Assembly: GCA_900473045.1 (NCBI GenBank)
Contig: UCKS01000032.1
Coordinates: forward strand, 1-64,000
Reading direction: 5' to 3'
Length of the DNA stretch: 64,000 bases
From: Hyphomicrobiales bacterium
GTDB lineage: Bacteria; Pseudomonadota; Alphaproteobacteria; Rhizobiales; Rhizobiaceae
Shown: in pieces, positions 24,438-31,682 of the stretch
Layout: the number at the start of each line of letters is the position of its first letter
How positions within the stretch are numbered: position 1 is the first letter of the stretch
Program-made: the position numbers and the translations under genes
The notes under the pieces: generated by a model
Told to the model about the DNA's origin: nothing
Databases searched by the model: none
Seen by the model: the letters and a program-made list of their open reading frames with translations, nothing else

Positions 24438-25316
24438 TCATTTGTATGGATACGACAGCGAGTAGCCATTATGCAAAACCTTTGTCACCACCTCGGCAGG
24501 TTCTGGTGAAACTGCAGCTTCCAGTCGCCGCAGACAAATTAGTTCCGGATGCAACTCCAGTCCGTCAAACATGGTGCTTTCCGATGAAAAGACGATTTTC
24601 TCCCTCCCCACGATTCTTTGGAGCAACCTACCGTTGAAAAGCGTTAGCTGAGACGGAGAAATTGGCTCGCACTTCACATCTAGCAACTTCGCCACCGCGT
24701 TCGCTGCCAAGTAATCACACCGCAGAACCCCGTAGATAAGTTGATGTAAAAAAGTCGTGCAGGTTCGCTGTCGCTCACCCTTCCGATGATAGTTTTCATT
24801 CAACCGCATCGCCTTTTCGCCTGGAGTTGCCTCCAACAAACGAAAGGCAGTAATAACTCGGCGCGTATTAGCCAAAGTGTATTGGATGGTAGAAATCGAG
24901 TTGGAATTGTGTTTTAGCGAATTGCACAGCAGTTTGAAATCTCGACCCGCCTTACTGACTCCCGAGCGATAGTCTGCCGCTGTTTCGCGGAACGCTTTGG
25001 ATCCTGGAAAGGCCAATGCTGTGGGTAGCCCCTCATAGAGTTCGAACACTTCGGCCGCACGATAGGCAAGGGCTTCAAGCTCTTCCTTCGGTCCAAGGGG
25101 GTGTGGATCGCCTGATGGTGGAAACTCATCTTTCTCAAGCGAATCAAGAAAGTCGCTTAATGCGCTGGAGAGCTTTTTACTCGTGACAGAGAGGTGTTGA
25201 AATGGATGGGGCCTATCGCTCGATTCTTTCACAAGAAGTTGTCGCCCCGAAAGAGCTTCAACGAACGTTGAAGCCACGTCGCCCCCCGCGTCTAGATTGA
25301 GAGTGAATTTTGCCAT
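24438..25316 (-). CDS. Unknown 292-aa protein, prophage moron (possible defence gene)
   Basis: A soluble, largely helical protein with no signal peptide. Codon and base use look more AT-rich than the flanking structural genes, which suggests separate acquisition. Two segments catch the eye: RDFKLLCNSLKHN near residue 125 and RTCTTFLH near residue 185. The second fits the R-x(4-6)-H spacing of HEPN ribonucleases, but one short match is weak evidence. Opposite orientation, an own long upstream region and its place between tail and lysis genes are typical of morons. No family is recognised. Confidence 0.8.
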   Translation of the reverse strand: MAKFTLNLDAGGDVASTFVEALSGRQLLVKESSDRPHPFQHLSVTSKKLSSALSDFLDSLEKDEFPPSGDPHPLGPKEELEALAYRAAEVFELYEGLPTALAFPGSKAFRETAADYRSGVSKAGRDFKLLCNSLKHNSNSISTIQYTLANTRRVITAFRLLEATPGEKAMRLNENYHRKGERQRTCTTFLHQLIYGVLRCDYLAANAVAKLLDVKCEPISPSQLTLFNGRLLQRIVGREKIVFSSESTMFDGLELHPELICLRRLEAAVSPEPAEVVTKVLHNGYSLSYPYK

Positions 25317-25705
25317 GCTGTCAGCCCCGAGCCATAACGTCGATTGGAATGCGCGAGCCGGACGATGGTGAGAATGGACAGAAAAAACAAGCGCTGAACT
25401 AATTTGTACGTACCGCTAACTGATCTCGCCGTATGCCGCGATTGGCGTTAGAGCGCGCGTTTTGCTGTCCAGAAGCTAACGCTAATCTGTCCAGAAGCCG
25501 CCGCCGCGCCACAGTGTTGAAGGTCAAGACCAAGTTGGGCAACGGTAATCATATTTGTCCGTAAGTTCGATAAAATTGCCGAGTAAGGCCGAGATATCTA
25601 GCGTTTCTCGTACGGTGCCGCAACCATCACACGTCACAGACTAGCCCAATGAGCGAGATCATCTCGGCTCAATGGCTTGTCCGTGACTAATCAAAGGACA
25701 TCATC
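25317..25705. other. Non-coding region with direct and inverted repeats, probable moron promoter region
   Basis: No gene of useful length. CTGTCCAGAAGC occurs twice (25465-25476 and 25487-25498), 22 bases apart. GCGTTA (25445-25450) and TAACGC (25477-25482) form an inverted repeat around the first copy. GAGCGAGA and TCTCGGCTC (about 25651-25670) form another. The region separates the minus-strand 292-aa gene from a small plus-strand frame and is likely to hold both promoters. Confidence 0.45.
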
Positions 25706-25858
25706 ATGGAAAATGCAATCGGAATTGGCGGACCCGCCGTCCAACTTTCCGTAGCTGAAGCCAAGCGTCTCAAGAGCAACCTCATGTCCGCGGAGGCGCT
25801 ACCAGCTAAGGGATTTGTTTATATTCGCAGATACCCATCGCATGTCGATGCTGCGTAG
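25706..25858 (+). CDS. Short peptide gene (50 aa), uncertain
   Basis: ATG 25706 follows AAAGGACATCATC. The peptide is MENAIGIGGPAVQLSVAEAK followed by a basic tail ending RRYPSHVDAA. Its last 60 bases overlap the end of an opposite-strand gene. The N-terminal part looks natural while the tail may be read-out into unrelated sequence, so it could be the 5' remnant of a broken gene. Confidence 0.4.
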   Translation: MENAIGIGGPAVQLSVAEAKRLKSNLMSAEALPAKGFVYIRRYPSHVDAA

Positions 25859-26080
25859 AAATGGGTGCCATCGCTGTGGCCCCATGAAATTGAAGCGCCT
25901 ACCAGCCTGCCAAACTATCACCGCGGTGCCCCTAAGTCCTGCGCTGTGAGCCGCGGCTTGGATTGCGCCCAGCATCGAGTTTTGCTCACCTTGCGTTCTA
26001 TTGCCGAACGCTCCGTCTAGCGGCGCGATGATCATGTCCTGACCTTGCTCGTGGATATGGGCGATGTCGATGTTGGGCAT
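25799..26080 (-). CDS. Conserved-type rhizobial hypothetical protein (93 aa)
   Basis: Start at 26080 with a strong minus-strand ribosome site (AGGAGGAGCAA). The sequence has a compact fold pattern: IDIAHIHEQGQDMIIAPLDG, then GEQNSMLGAIQAAAHSAGL, then TAVIVWQAGRRFNFMGPQRW. It ends with WHPFLRSIDMRWVSANIN. Small proteins of this pattern occur in rhizobial genomes and prophages without known function. It is transcribed away from the endolysin gene. Confidence 0.7.
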   Translation of the reverse strand: MPNIDIAHIHEQGQDMIIAPLDGAFGNRTQGEQNSMLGAIQAAAHSAGLRGTAVIVWQAGRRFNFMGPQRWHPFLRSIDMRWVSANINKSLSW

Positions 26081-26171
26081 TTGCTCCTCCTAGGTTGCGT
26101 TACATAAAATCATGCGCGCAACCACAAGTCGAGACCTTCTCGCAACTTACCTAACCACTCAGGAGACCACC

Positions 26172-27008
26172 ATGGCGCGGGAAACTCTTCCCGTCGCCCT
26201 CGACCTTATGTTTGGTCACGAGGGCGGCTATTCCAATGTAAAGACAGACAGCGGCGGCCCGACCAAATACGGGATTACGCACAAGACGCTTGCGGCGCAT
26301 CGCGGCCTGAAGTCGGTCACGGCTGAGCAGGTCAAGGCGATGACGCTGGCTGAGGCGACCGCCATCTATCAGCGTTCGTATTGGTCGCAGTCCGGCGGCG
26401 ATGTGCTCCCGGCGGGCCTCGACTACGCGGCGTTTGACTTCGGCGTGAATTCTGGGCCGATGACTGCGCTGAAGAAGCTGCAGGTCGTTTTGCAGGGCGC
26501 CGGCGTCTACGCCGGCAAGATCGACGGCCATATCGGCGAGCAGACGGTCGCGGGCGTCAATGCCTTCCCCGGTGGCATTCGCATGCTGATCATTGCCTAC
26601 TGCGACGAGCGGATGCGCTACCTCAAGTCGCTGGGCGGCAAGCAGGGCTTCTCGGCGAACGGCCGTGGCTGGACTATCCGCGTCACCGGCAAGGATCCGC
26701 TCAAGAAGTGGAAAGACCAGCCTGGTGTCGTCGGCAATGCTCTGCGGCTTACACGGCCAGCCGGTGTCGCTCCGGTTAAGGTCGATGCGCCAGCAGAAGC
26801 CGCAGCGCAGGCCGATACAAAAAACACGGGCCTTCCTGAAATCCTGAAGAAGCCGGAAGCATGGGGTCCGCTTGGCGGTCTACTGTCGGCCGGTGGCGCG
26901 ATTGCAGCCGGTAGCGGGCCATTGCAGTGGGCGCTTGCCGTTGCCCTTGTGGCTGGCGTTGCGGTAGGAATCTGGTACTTCGTGCGGCGCGTAAGGAGTG
27001 AGGCATGA
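26172..27008 (+). CDS. Endolysin: GH108-type N-acetylmuramidase with C-terminal membrane segment
   Basis: 278 aa from ATG 26172 (AGGAGACCACC before it); an ATG at 26112 would add a poor leader. The GH108 signature is at the N-terminus: FGHEGGYSN with catalytic E17, then DSGGPTKYGIT. A PG-binding-3-like half follows (KLQVVLQGAGVYAGKIDGHIG). Residues 245-270 form a hydrophobic segment (LQWALAVALVAGVAVGIWYF) followed by RRVR. A C-terminal anchor is unusual for a soluble muramidase and implies membrane tethering until lysis. Confidence 0.9.
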   Translation: MARETLPVALDLMFGHEGGYSNVKTDSGGPTKYGITHKTLAAHRGLKSVTAEQVKAMTLAEATAIYQRSYWSQSGGDVLPAGLDYAAFDFGVNSGPMTALKKLQVVLQGAGVYAGKIDGHIGEQTVAGVNAFPGGIRMLIIAYCDERMRYLKSLGGKQGFSANGRGWTIRVTGKDPLKKWKDQPGVVGNALRLTRPAGVAPVKVDAPAEAAAQADTKNTGLPEILKKPEAWGPLGGLLSAGGAIAAGSGPLQWALAVALVAGVAVGIWYFVRRVRSEA

Positions 27009-27259
27009 CACTTTTCTTTGCCTCACTGTGGGCTCGCCTTTCTGGCTACGTCGCCGCTGCTGGCGTCATCCTATCCGTGCTAGTCGGCGCGTTCCTCTAC
27101 GGACGGTCTGACGGCAAGGCCGACGCTGCTGCGGAGGTCGCCAAGAACAACGCCAAGGCCAGAACACAATCCAAGGAAGTCGAAAATGAGATCAACGGTC
27201 TTGATGATCGCGGGGTTAGCGATTCTCTCGCTAAGTGGATGCGTGACGGCAAGCGGTAA
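27005..27259 (+). CDS. i-spanin, Rz-like (84 aa)
   Basis: Starts in ATGA overlap with the endolysin. One N-terminal transmembrane helix (VAAAGVILSVLVGAFLYG) is followed by a charged, helical periplasmic part, the layout of Rz. The o-spanin gene begins inside it in another frame at 27186. Together they would fuse inner and outer membranes at the last step of lysis. Confidence 0.82.
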   Translation: MTLFFASLWARLSGYVAAAGVILSVLVGAFLYGRSDGKADAAAEVAKNNAKARTQSKEVENEINGLDDRGVSDSLAKWMRDGKR

Positions 27260-27380
27260 CTATTGTGATGTCGCGCGCGCTATCAGGCCTTCCGTGGTGG
27301 ACAACATGACGGCAGAAACGCAGCGCCAGATTCTGGCCGAGAACGAAAAGCTCGCAAAGCTTTGCGGGGTGAAGCCTTGA
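27186..27380 (+). CDS. o-spanin, Rz1-like lipoprotein (64 aa)
   Basis: Overlaps the last 74 bases of the i-spanin gene in the +1 frame, the classic nested Rz/Rz1 arrangement. The signal peptide MRSTVLMIAGLAILSLSGC ends in a lipobox, LSGC, giving a lipid-anchored outer-membrane protein of about 46 residues. Two further Cys residues may form a disulfide. It lacks the proline-rich stretch of lambda Rz1. Confidence 0.82.
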   Translation: MRSTVLMIAGLAILSLSGCVTASGNYCDVARAIRPSVVDNMTAETQRQILAENEKLAKLCGVKP

Positions 27381-27721
27381 GCGGACCCGAACTTATGGCG
27401 GTTGTCGTCTTCGGCATAACCGTCTTCGGCGTGCTGTTCGGTATGTGGCGGTATGTGGACGGCAAGATCGAAAAAGCGAAGATAGAGGCTTCAACGGTGG
27501 CGGCCGCAGCCTCGGCTTTGGCTGGACTGACGCGGCAGGAACTGGCCGAGCACAAGCTTTTCGTGGCTCAGCACTACATTACCAAGGCTGGGATGCGCGA
27601 AACTACAGAGCAGATCATGGATGCCATTCAGGGCGTCAAGCAGGCGGTTGATCATATGGCACTGCGCGTTGACCGTGTTGTCGAGAACCAGGCGGTAAAG
27701 CCTAGGCCGCGTTCAAGCTAG
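27377..27721 (+). CDS. Single-pass membrane protein in the lysis cassette (114 aa), possible holin
   Basis: TTG 27377 overlaps the Rz1 stop (TTGA) and follows GGGGTGAAG; ATG 27395 is the alternative. An N-terminal membrane helix (MAVVVFGITVFGVLFGMW) leads into a long helical, charged domain (TRQELAEHKLFVAQHYITK). Its place after the spanins and the lack of another holin candidate make it a possible holin or holin regulator. One membrane helix is compatible with class III holins only. Confidence 0.7.
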   Translation: MSGPELMAVVVFGITVFGVLFGMWRYVDGKIEKAKIEASTVAAAASALAGLTRQELAEHKLFVAQHYITKAGMRETTEQIMDAIQGVKQAVDHMALRVDRVVENQAVKPRPRSS

Positions 27722-27808
27722 AGTTATAACCACAACATTGTACGTGCAATTATGTTAAGCGTGCCTATATACGCTGTAAGAATCAACGCCAATGGATAGG
27801 AGGGCAGG

Positions 27809-28261
27809 ATGTACGACGCAAGACAGATAGCCAACTGGTTCGTTGGTAGGGCGGCCGCTGATAACAGGCGGCTTACCATCATGCAACTGCTGAAACTCGT
27901 CTACATTTCACACGGTTGGCACCTTGAGATGCGGCACTCTCCGCTGATTATGAATAAGATTGAAGCATGGAAATTCGGACCTGTGATCCCGGACGTCTAT
28001 AACGCTTTTCGGGGGCAAGGCGTAGAGGTGTCGAAGCAGGTGCCAGCACCACCGTCACCGCTTGCCCCAAGCGATGCACACCTGCTTGAACAGATTTATA
28101 GCGGCTATGGCAGCCTTTCTGCGCAGCGACTTTCAGCCCTTACGCATGAGCCGGGAGGGCCTTGGGATATCGCTACGAAGCAGTGGGGATACTTTGCTCC
28201 CATTCCGAACGAATTGATCCTCCCGCATTACCAGCAGAAGCGGCAGGGAGCTTCGGCATAA
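27809..28261 (+). CDS. Panacea-domain protein, putative antitoxin (PanA-like)
   Basis: 150 aa with its own ribosome site (GGAGGGCAGG). The Panacea (SocA/DUF4065) domain spans nearly all of it: RQIANWFVGRA, LTIMQLLKLVYISHGWHLE, then IEAWKFGPVIPDVYNAFRG. Proteins with this domain neutralise many unrelated toxins in PanAT systems, often carried by prophages. The next gene, three bases later, encodes a membrane protein, which suits a toxin partner. Independent transcription is likely, because the lysis cassette ends about 90 bases upstream and a terminator follows the pair. Confidence 0.88.
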   Translation: MYDARQIANWFVGRAAADNRRLTIMQLLKLVYISHGWHLEMRHSPLIMNKIEAWKFGPVIPDVYNAFRGQGVEVSKQVPAPPSPLAPSDAHLLEQIYSGYGSLSAQRLSALTHEPGGPWDIATKQWGYFAPIPNELILPHYQQKRQGASA

Positions 28262-28264
28262 TCG

Positions 28265-28723
28265 ATGGTGAAGGACGTTCGCCCGCCCGTCTCCGCACCC
28301 ACCAACCTGGACGCCTCCGACGGCCAGGAAATTGCCTTCCTTGAGGGAAGAGTTGCAGAGCTCGAGCTCAAGATCAACAATGGCGAACTGAGCCGAGAGG
28401 CTCAGCATCGGGACCTGCTCATATCGGAAGTGAAACAGCGTATTCGAGTTCGCTATTTCACGGTATTTGTGGCTTTATGCGCGATGCTTTTCATGGGGAT
28501 CGCAATGACCCGTGCCTCGCACCACTACTTCTGGGGGCCGCTTGTCGTGGTGCCGCCAACCGTCGCCATTGCCATGTTCGTGGCACCGATCGTTTCGATC
28601 ACCACGATCACAATCATGTTGTTGGTAGGAGCCTATAGGCGCTTCAAAGATGACGACATGGACAAAATCAACGTCGCGAGCATCGCCGTTGAAGCTACAA
28701 AATCAAGTCTCGGCGGTCGGTAA
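28265..28723 (+). CDS. Membrane protein paired with the Panacea protein, putative toxin
   Basis: 152 aa. Residues 20-60 form a coiled coil (FLEGRVAELELKINNGELS). Two or three membrane helices follow, around 64-84 (YFTVFVALCAMLFMGIAM) and 90-122 (GPLVVVPPTVAIAMFVAPIV). The C-terminus is cytoplasmic and charged. It starts three bases after the Panacea gene stops, and both end before a shared terminator. Membrane-disrupting toxins are known among Panacea partners. Toxicity here is inferred from context only. Confidence 0.8.
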   Translation: MVKDVRPPVSAPTNLDASDGQEIAFLEGRVAELELKINNGELSREAQHRDLLISEVKQRIRVRYFTVFVALCAMLFMGIAMTRASHHYFWGPLVVVPPTVAIAMFVAPIVSITTITIMLLVGAYRRFKDDDMDKINVASIAVEATKSSLGGR

Positions 28724-28751
28724 GGCCACGAAGAGCCACCTAATCAAAGCC

Positions 28752-28786
28752 CCCGCTTACCCTAACCCGGTAAGCGGGCTTTTTTC
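28752..28786 (+). terminator. Intrinsic terminator after the Panacea pair
   Basis: CCCGCTTACC, a seven-base loop and GGTAAGCGGG form ten perfect pairs, followed by CTTTTTTC. This is a strong rho-independent terminator that closes the two-gene unit. Confidence 0.9.
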
Positions 28787-28854
28787 GTTTGGTGGTTGCT
28801 GGAATGTTATTTGCACATTTGCTAATATCCGCACGAAATCCTAGGGAGGTTGTC

Positions 28855-29223
28855 ATGTGTTCGCACATGTCGTGTCAATTTCCTAAAATTTGGATGCTGA
28901 CGGCTGTTGGAGAACGATACCGGCCGATTAATTCTGTGATGGGCGCAGCCCAACTACTTCTTTGCGCGTGGCCACCGGCTGACGGAAACGCTTACCTGCG
29001 TGCTCTTCAAGCGTGTTTGGATGCACTGCAGGACCGTGGACCTGTCGACGCGGTACCGGTTGCTCTAGTGCGAGCCGCTGATGAGGCGTTCGTCTCTTAC
29101 ATTCGGGTGGTGAGTGATACCGGAGCCAACGATACTTTTCCCCATCCGACGGTGGTAACTTCGAAGCGTGCTGATCAACGGACGGTAACCCGCAGCGCAG
29201 GCTTAGTGCCTCCGCCGGGGTAA
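28855..29223 (+). CDS. DUF982 family protein (122 aa)
   Basis: ATG 28855 follows GGGAGGTTGTC. The DUF982 pattern is clear: VGERYRPINSVMGAAQLLLC, WPPADGNAYLRALQACLDAL, then PVDAVPVALVRAADEAF. The family is abundant in Rhizobiales and has no known function. The gene stands alone after the Panacea terminator. Confidence 0.85.
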   Translation: MCSHMSCQFPKIWMLTAVGERYRPINSVMGAAQLLLCAWPPADGNAYLRALQACLDALQDRGPVDAVPVALVRAADEAFVSYIRVVSDTGANDTFPHPTVVTSKRADQRTVTRSAGLVPPPG

Positions 29224-29290
29224 CGTCGAATATAACCCTGGCCGAGGCGCGCTGAAATTCAGGAGGAGGCTACTCGACTTCCGAACGCGT

Positions 29291-29497
29291 TCAATCAAGT
29301 TTCGGCTCTCGCTTAACCGTTGAAAAATTCAGCTGGGGAACGTGGCCGCCGGGGCGATACATCATGAGGATGTCAGCATCGACAGCCAGGCCAAGCATGT
29401 TAACGCGACGAATCGCGCCATTCGTTATGCGCCTTGCTTCGGCTAGGTTTGATTCAGCTTCAGCCTGATCGTCTGCGAGATTTGTTTTCTCTTCCAT
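29291..29497 (-). CDS. Small hypothetical protein (68 aa)
   Basis: An N-terminal acidic helix (EEKTNLADDQAEAESNLAEA) is followed by a basic turn and a strand-rich tail (VNMLGLAVDADILMMYRPGG). There is no strong ribosome site. It lies convergent with the DUF982 gene. No family is recognised. Confidence 0.5.
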   Translation of the reverse strand: MEEKTNLADDQAEAESNLAEARRITNGAIRRVNMLGLAVDADILMMYRPGGHVPQLNFSTVKREPKLD

Positions 29498-29546
29498 ACC
29501 ACTTTATGCACCAAGGTGCTCGGCCTTGTCACCATGACCGCTGCAG

Positions 29547-29572
29547 AAAATAAAAAGGCCGGGCGATTGCCC
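29547..29572 (-). terminator. Minus-strand terminator-like element
   Basis: On the minus strand a short GGGC-AATC-GCCC hairpin is followed by GGCCTTTTTATTTT. It would end transcripts coming from the small membrane peptide gene at 29693-29803. The stem is short and the T-run starts a few bases after it. Confidence 0.45.
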
Positions 29573-29692
29573 AACCTCTCTAAGATGGCTTCTCCTGCCA
29601 CTGTGTATAACAAGTGGATATCGTCTGGATAACATATTGATTAGCGGGCCGCATCGCCAGCGACGTTCTGCTTATGTTCCATCGCCAAAGCG

Positions 29693-29803
29693 TCAAGAAG
29701 GCCAGCCGAGCATTCGCAAAACAGGGCCAATAAACAGCATCAACCCAACGCCGAGGGCGAGGAAAATCAGCGCAAGAAGGATTATCTCGGGGAACTTCGG
29801 CAT
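29693..29803 (-). CDS. Small hydrophobic peptide (36 aa), tentative
   Basis: MPKFPEIILLALIFLALGVG followed by LMLFIGPVLRMLGWPS: a single membrane helix with short polar ends. The ribosome site is weak. Small membrane peptides in prophages can be holin-like or toxin-like. The gene is too short to be certain. Confidence 0.4.
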   Translation of the reverse strand: MPKFPEIILLALIFLALGVGLMLFIGPVLRMLGWPS

Positions 29804-29975
29804 GAGGGGTAGGATGGGCCACTAGGCGAAATTGGCAATCGAGTTGGAAGCCAGCCACAACGTGTAGGGAGCAGCCGGCCTCCGTGCCGCCTCCGCCTTG
29901 GCGACGGGAGTAAGTAGCATTGCCTTGCGGCGTAAACAACCTGCAGGGGAATGTTTCCGCGGTTTTATCACCAAT

Positions 29976-30008
29976 AAAAAGCCGCCACTCCCGGCAGGAA
30001 ATGGCGGC
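29976..30008 (-). terminator. Minus-strand intrinsic terminator for the lipoprotein gene
   Basis: On the minus strand GCCGCCA, a 14-base loop and TGGCGGC are followed by TTTTTATT. It lies 170 bases downstream of the lipoprotein gene that ends at 30180. Confidence 0.75.
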
Positions 30009-30179
30009 GTAATATGGCTCACAACAAAATTAGCAATATATGAAATGCAGTACCCTCTCTCCCAAGAGTGTTCATATACCACTACTAATTTAGGGGTTTT
30101 GCAAGTACATTTTTGGGCTGTTGTACGATTGAATAATTTGATGGTCGCCGCAGGACATTTTAGGAGCTGATCGGTGGCT

Positions 30180-30512
30180 TCATTTGCATCCCTTGCTCAT
30201 GATCGCCGAATTAATGGCGTTCACCTTGCCCTTCGAAACAGCAACCTGGCCTTCCTTGTCACCACCGAAGGTGCTGGAGGTTGGCACGCCGATGAGGAAC
30301 ACGCCGACGGCGTCGCCAGTCGCTGCTTGATTTTGCTGCTTCGATAATGCGGCGAGGGTGTTTTGTTCCTTGAGAAGTTCCTGCACGAGGGCAGGGCATC
30401 CAAGATTGGTATAGGCTGCCATAGGAATATCGACAGGAACAATCGCGTCCGGACGCTGTGCACACCCGGAAGCAGCCAGCGCGAGCGCCAGCACGACAAT
30501 ACGAATTTTCAT
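30180..30512 (-). CDS. Prophage lipoprotein (110 aa)
   Basis: The start at 30512 (MKIRIVVLALALAASGCAQR) follows AGGGGAAATA; the longer frame is rejected. The signal peptide ends with the lipobox LAASGC, so the mature protein is lipid-anchored. The mature part has NLGCPALVQELLKEQNTLAA, a glycine-rich VGVFLIGVPTSSTFGGDKEG and a final Cys, with a probable disulfide between the two. Similar small lipoproteins are frequent in rhizobial genomes. In a lysogen it could alter the surface, for example in superinfection exclusion, but that is speculation. Confidence 0.78.
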   Translation of the reverse strand: MKIRIVVLALALAASGCAQRPDAIVPVDIPMAAYTNLGCPALVQELLKEQNTLAALSKQQNQAATGDAVGVFLIGVPTSSTFGGDKEGQVAVSKGKVNAINSAIMSKGCK

Positions 30513-30621
30513 TATTTCCCCTAAATGAATAATGGACGTCCCCACGTCCTAAGAGTGCAAGCTGACAGGACGCACGCGGAAGTCAAGCTATCTCTGAGCC
30601 TTCCATCCTGCTCGGACTGCG

Positions 30622-31033
30622 TTATTTGCGGCTGTTCTTCTTCGTATCTTTGATTTTCTTGCGAGCAAGTCGCACAAGGTCTTCGATAATCTTCAGGTCA
30701 AATTCCGTCGCCCATTCGCTATCCATCGCCCATGTAACGGCAACGTTGGTGTGCATGGCCTCCATTTCCTCACTGCAAAGTATCGCCCATCCTCGATCTC
30801 GCTCCTTGGAGGGAAGGAAATGGCGCGCTTCAACACGAAAGTGTCGATTGTCAGCAAAAAGGCTGATGATGTCGCCGACGGCAGGGCAACTGCCGCCGAA
30901 ATATCCGACGTCGGCAGCGAGGAGCAGGTCCAAATCGGCGTTAGGTCCAACTGTGTAGATTCGTACTGAAACGTCTGTTATCGCATCTATCCTGAGTTTC
31001 TTCCTGCTTTGGGGAGCTCGGCAGATTGGTCAT
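30622..31033 (-). pseudogene. Unknown gene with apparent frameshift near its 5' end
   Basis: A good start (ATG 31033, in ATGA overlap with the upstream gene) opens a frame that stops after 29 codons. The +1 frame is open from just upstream to 30622 and reads naturally (RIDAITDVSVRIYTVGPNAD, then LDLLLAADVGYFGG), but it has no ATG, GTG or TTG start until a TTG at 30933. A one-base change between about 30985 and 31015 would join them into a protein of about 136 aa. Possible causes are a mutation, a sequencing error or programmed slippage. The C-terminus is lysine-rich (RKKIKDTKKNSRK). No family is recognised. Confidence 0.55.
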
Positions 31034-31506
31034 GTTCGGGCCATCCATCCTTTCTTTTTCGCTAGGCTTTCCAGCCGGCGCCGCTCCTTGCGATCAGGTG
31101 TCCAGTATTGCGCGTCGCGGCGACTGTGATCTAACGGCTCATCGTCTTTCCACTTCTCGATCGCGGCTTTCGTTGCCTCGCGCAGTTCCGCGTTTTTGGC
31201 ATTCGTGGCTTCCCAGCGAGCCCGGCCAGGTCCTTTCTTTCTCCTCGTTAGTTTCTGCAACGACTCATAGAGGCGCAAGTCCGAGACATACGCTTTCACA
31301 GTGGGTGGTTTGGGTGCCCTCTCAGGCTCCCGCAGTACTTGCCAGATGGCTAGTAGATCGTTTTCGGAAAATAGATAATCGCGCCCGTAGCGTGAACATA
31401 GCCCATATTTTTTGGCGGTCTTTATCAGCCCACGATTGCTGAGCCTTAGGCGGGCTGCGGCTTCGTCTGCTGTGTAGATAGTGTCTAGCGGAGGTGCTTC
31501 GGTCAT
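31030..31506 (-). CDS. Helix-turn-helix DNA-binding protein, MerR/excisionase-like N-terminus (158 aa)
   Basis: Residues 10-55 form a HTH_17-type fold (IYTADEAAARLRLSNRGLIK, then YGLCSRYGRDYLFSENDLLA). The remaining 100 residues are basic and helical, with KGPGRARWEATNAKNAEL and a WTPDRKERRRLESLAKKKG tail. This domain type is used by excisionases and small phage regulators. Its stop overlaps the start of the next, frameshifted gene. Confidence 0.75.
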   Translation of the reverse strand: MTEAPPLDTIYTADEAAARLRLSNRGLIKTAKKYGLCSRYGRDYLFSENDLLAIWQVLREPERAPKPPTVKAYVSDLRLYESLQKLTRRKKGPGRARWEATNAKNAELREATKAAIEKWKDDEPLDHSRRDAQYWTPDRKERRRLESLAKKKGWMART

Positions 31507-31682
31507 CCCTCGACGTTACCGCCGGGGTCCGTCGAGGCAACCCGGCGCGCGAGAGAAAAACCAAGGGAGTGGTCGACAGTTGAGACGTCATCCACAGGGG
31601 AGTGTGTGGCGGGCTCCTTTGCGCGGGAGCTTTGAGAGAAGGTCGTTCACGTTTAGCCCTCGTTTTGCAATTCGCGTCGGAT

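Noticed and set aside
29580-29939. 119-codon minus-strand frame
   Set aside because: Composition rich in Trp, Pro and Arg without pattern; a small hydrophobic frame in another phase with a downstream terminator fits better, and even that is tentative.
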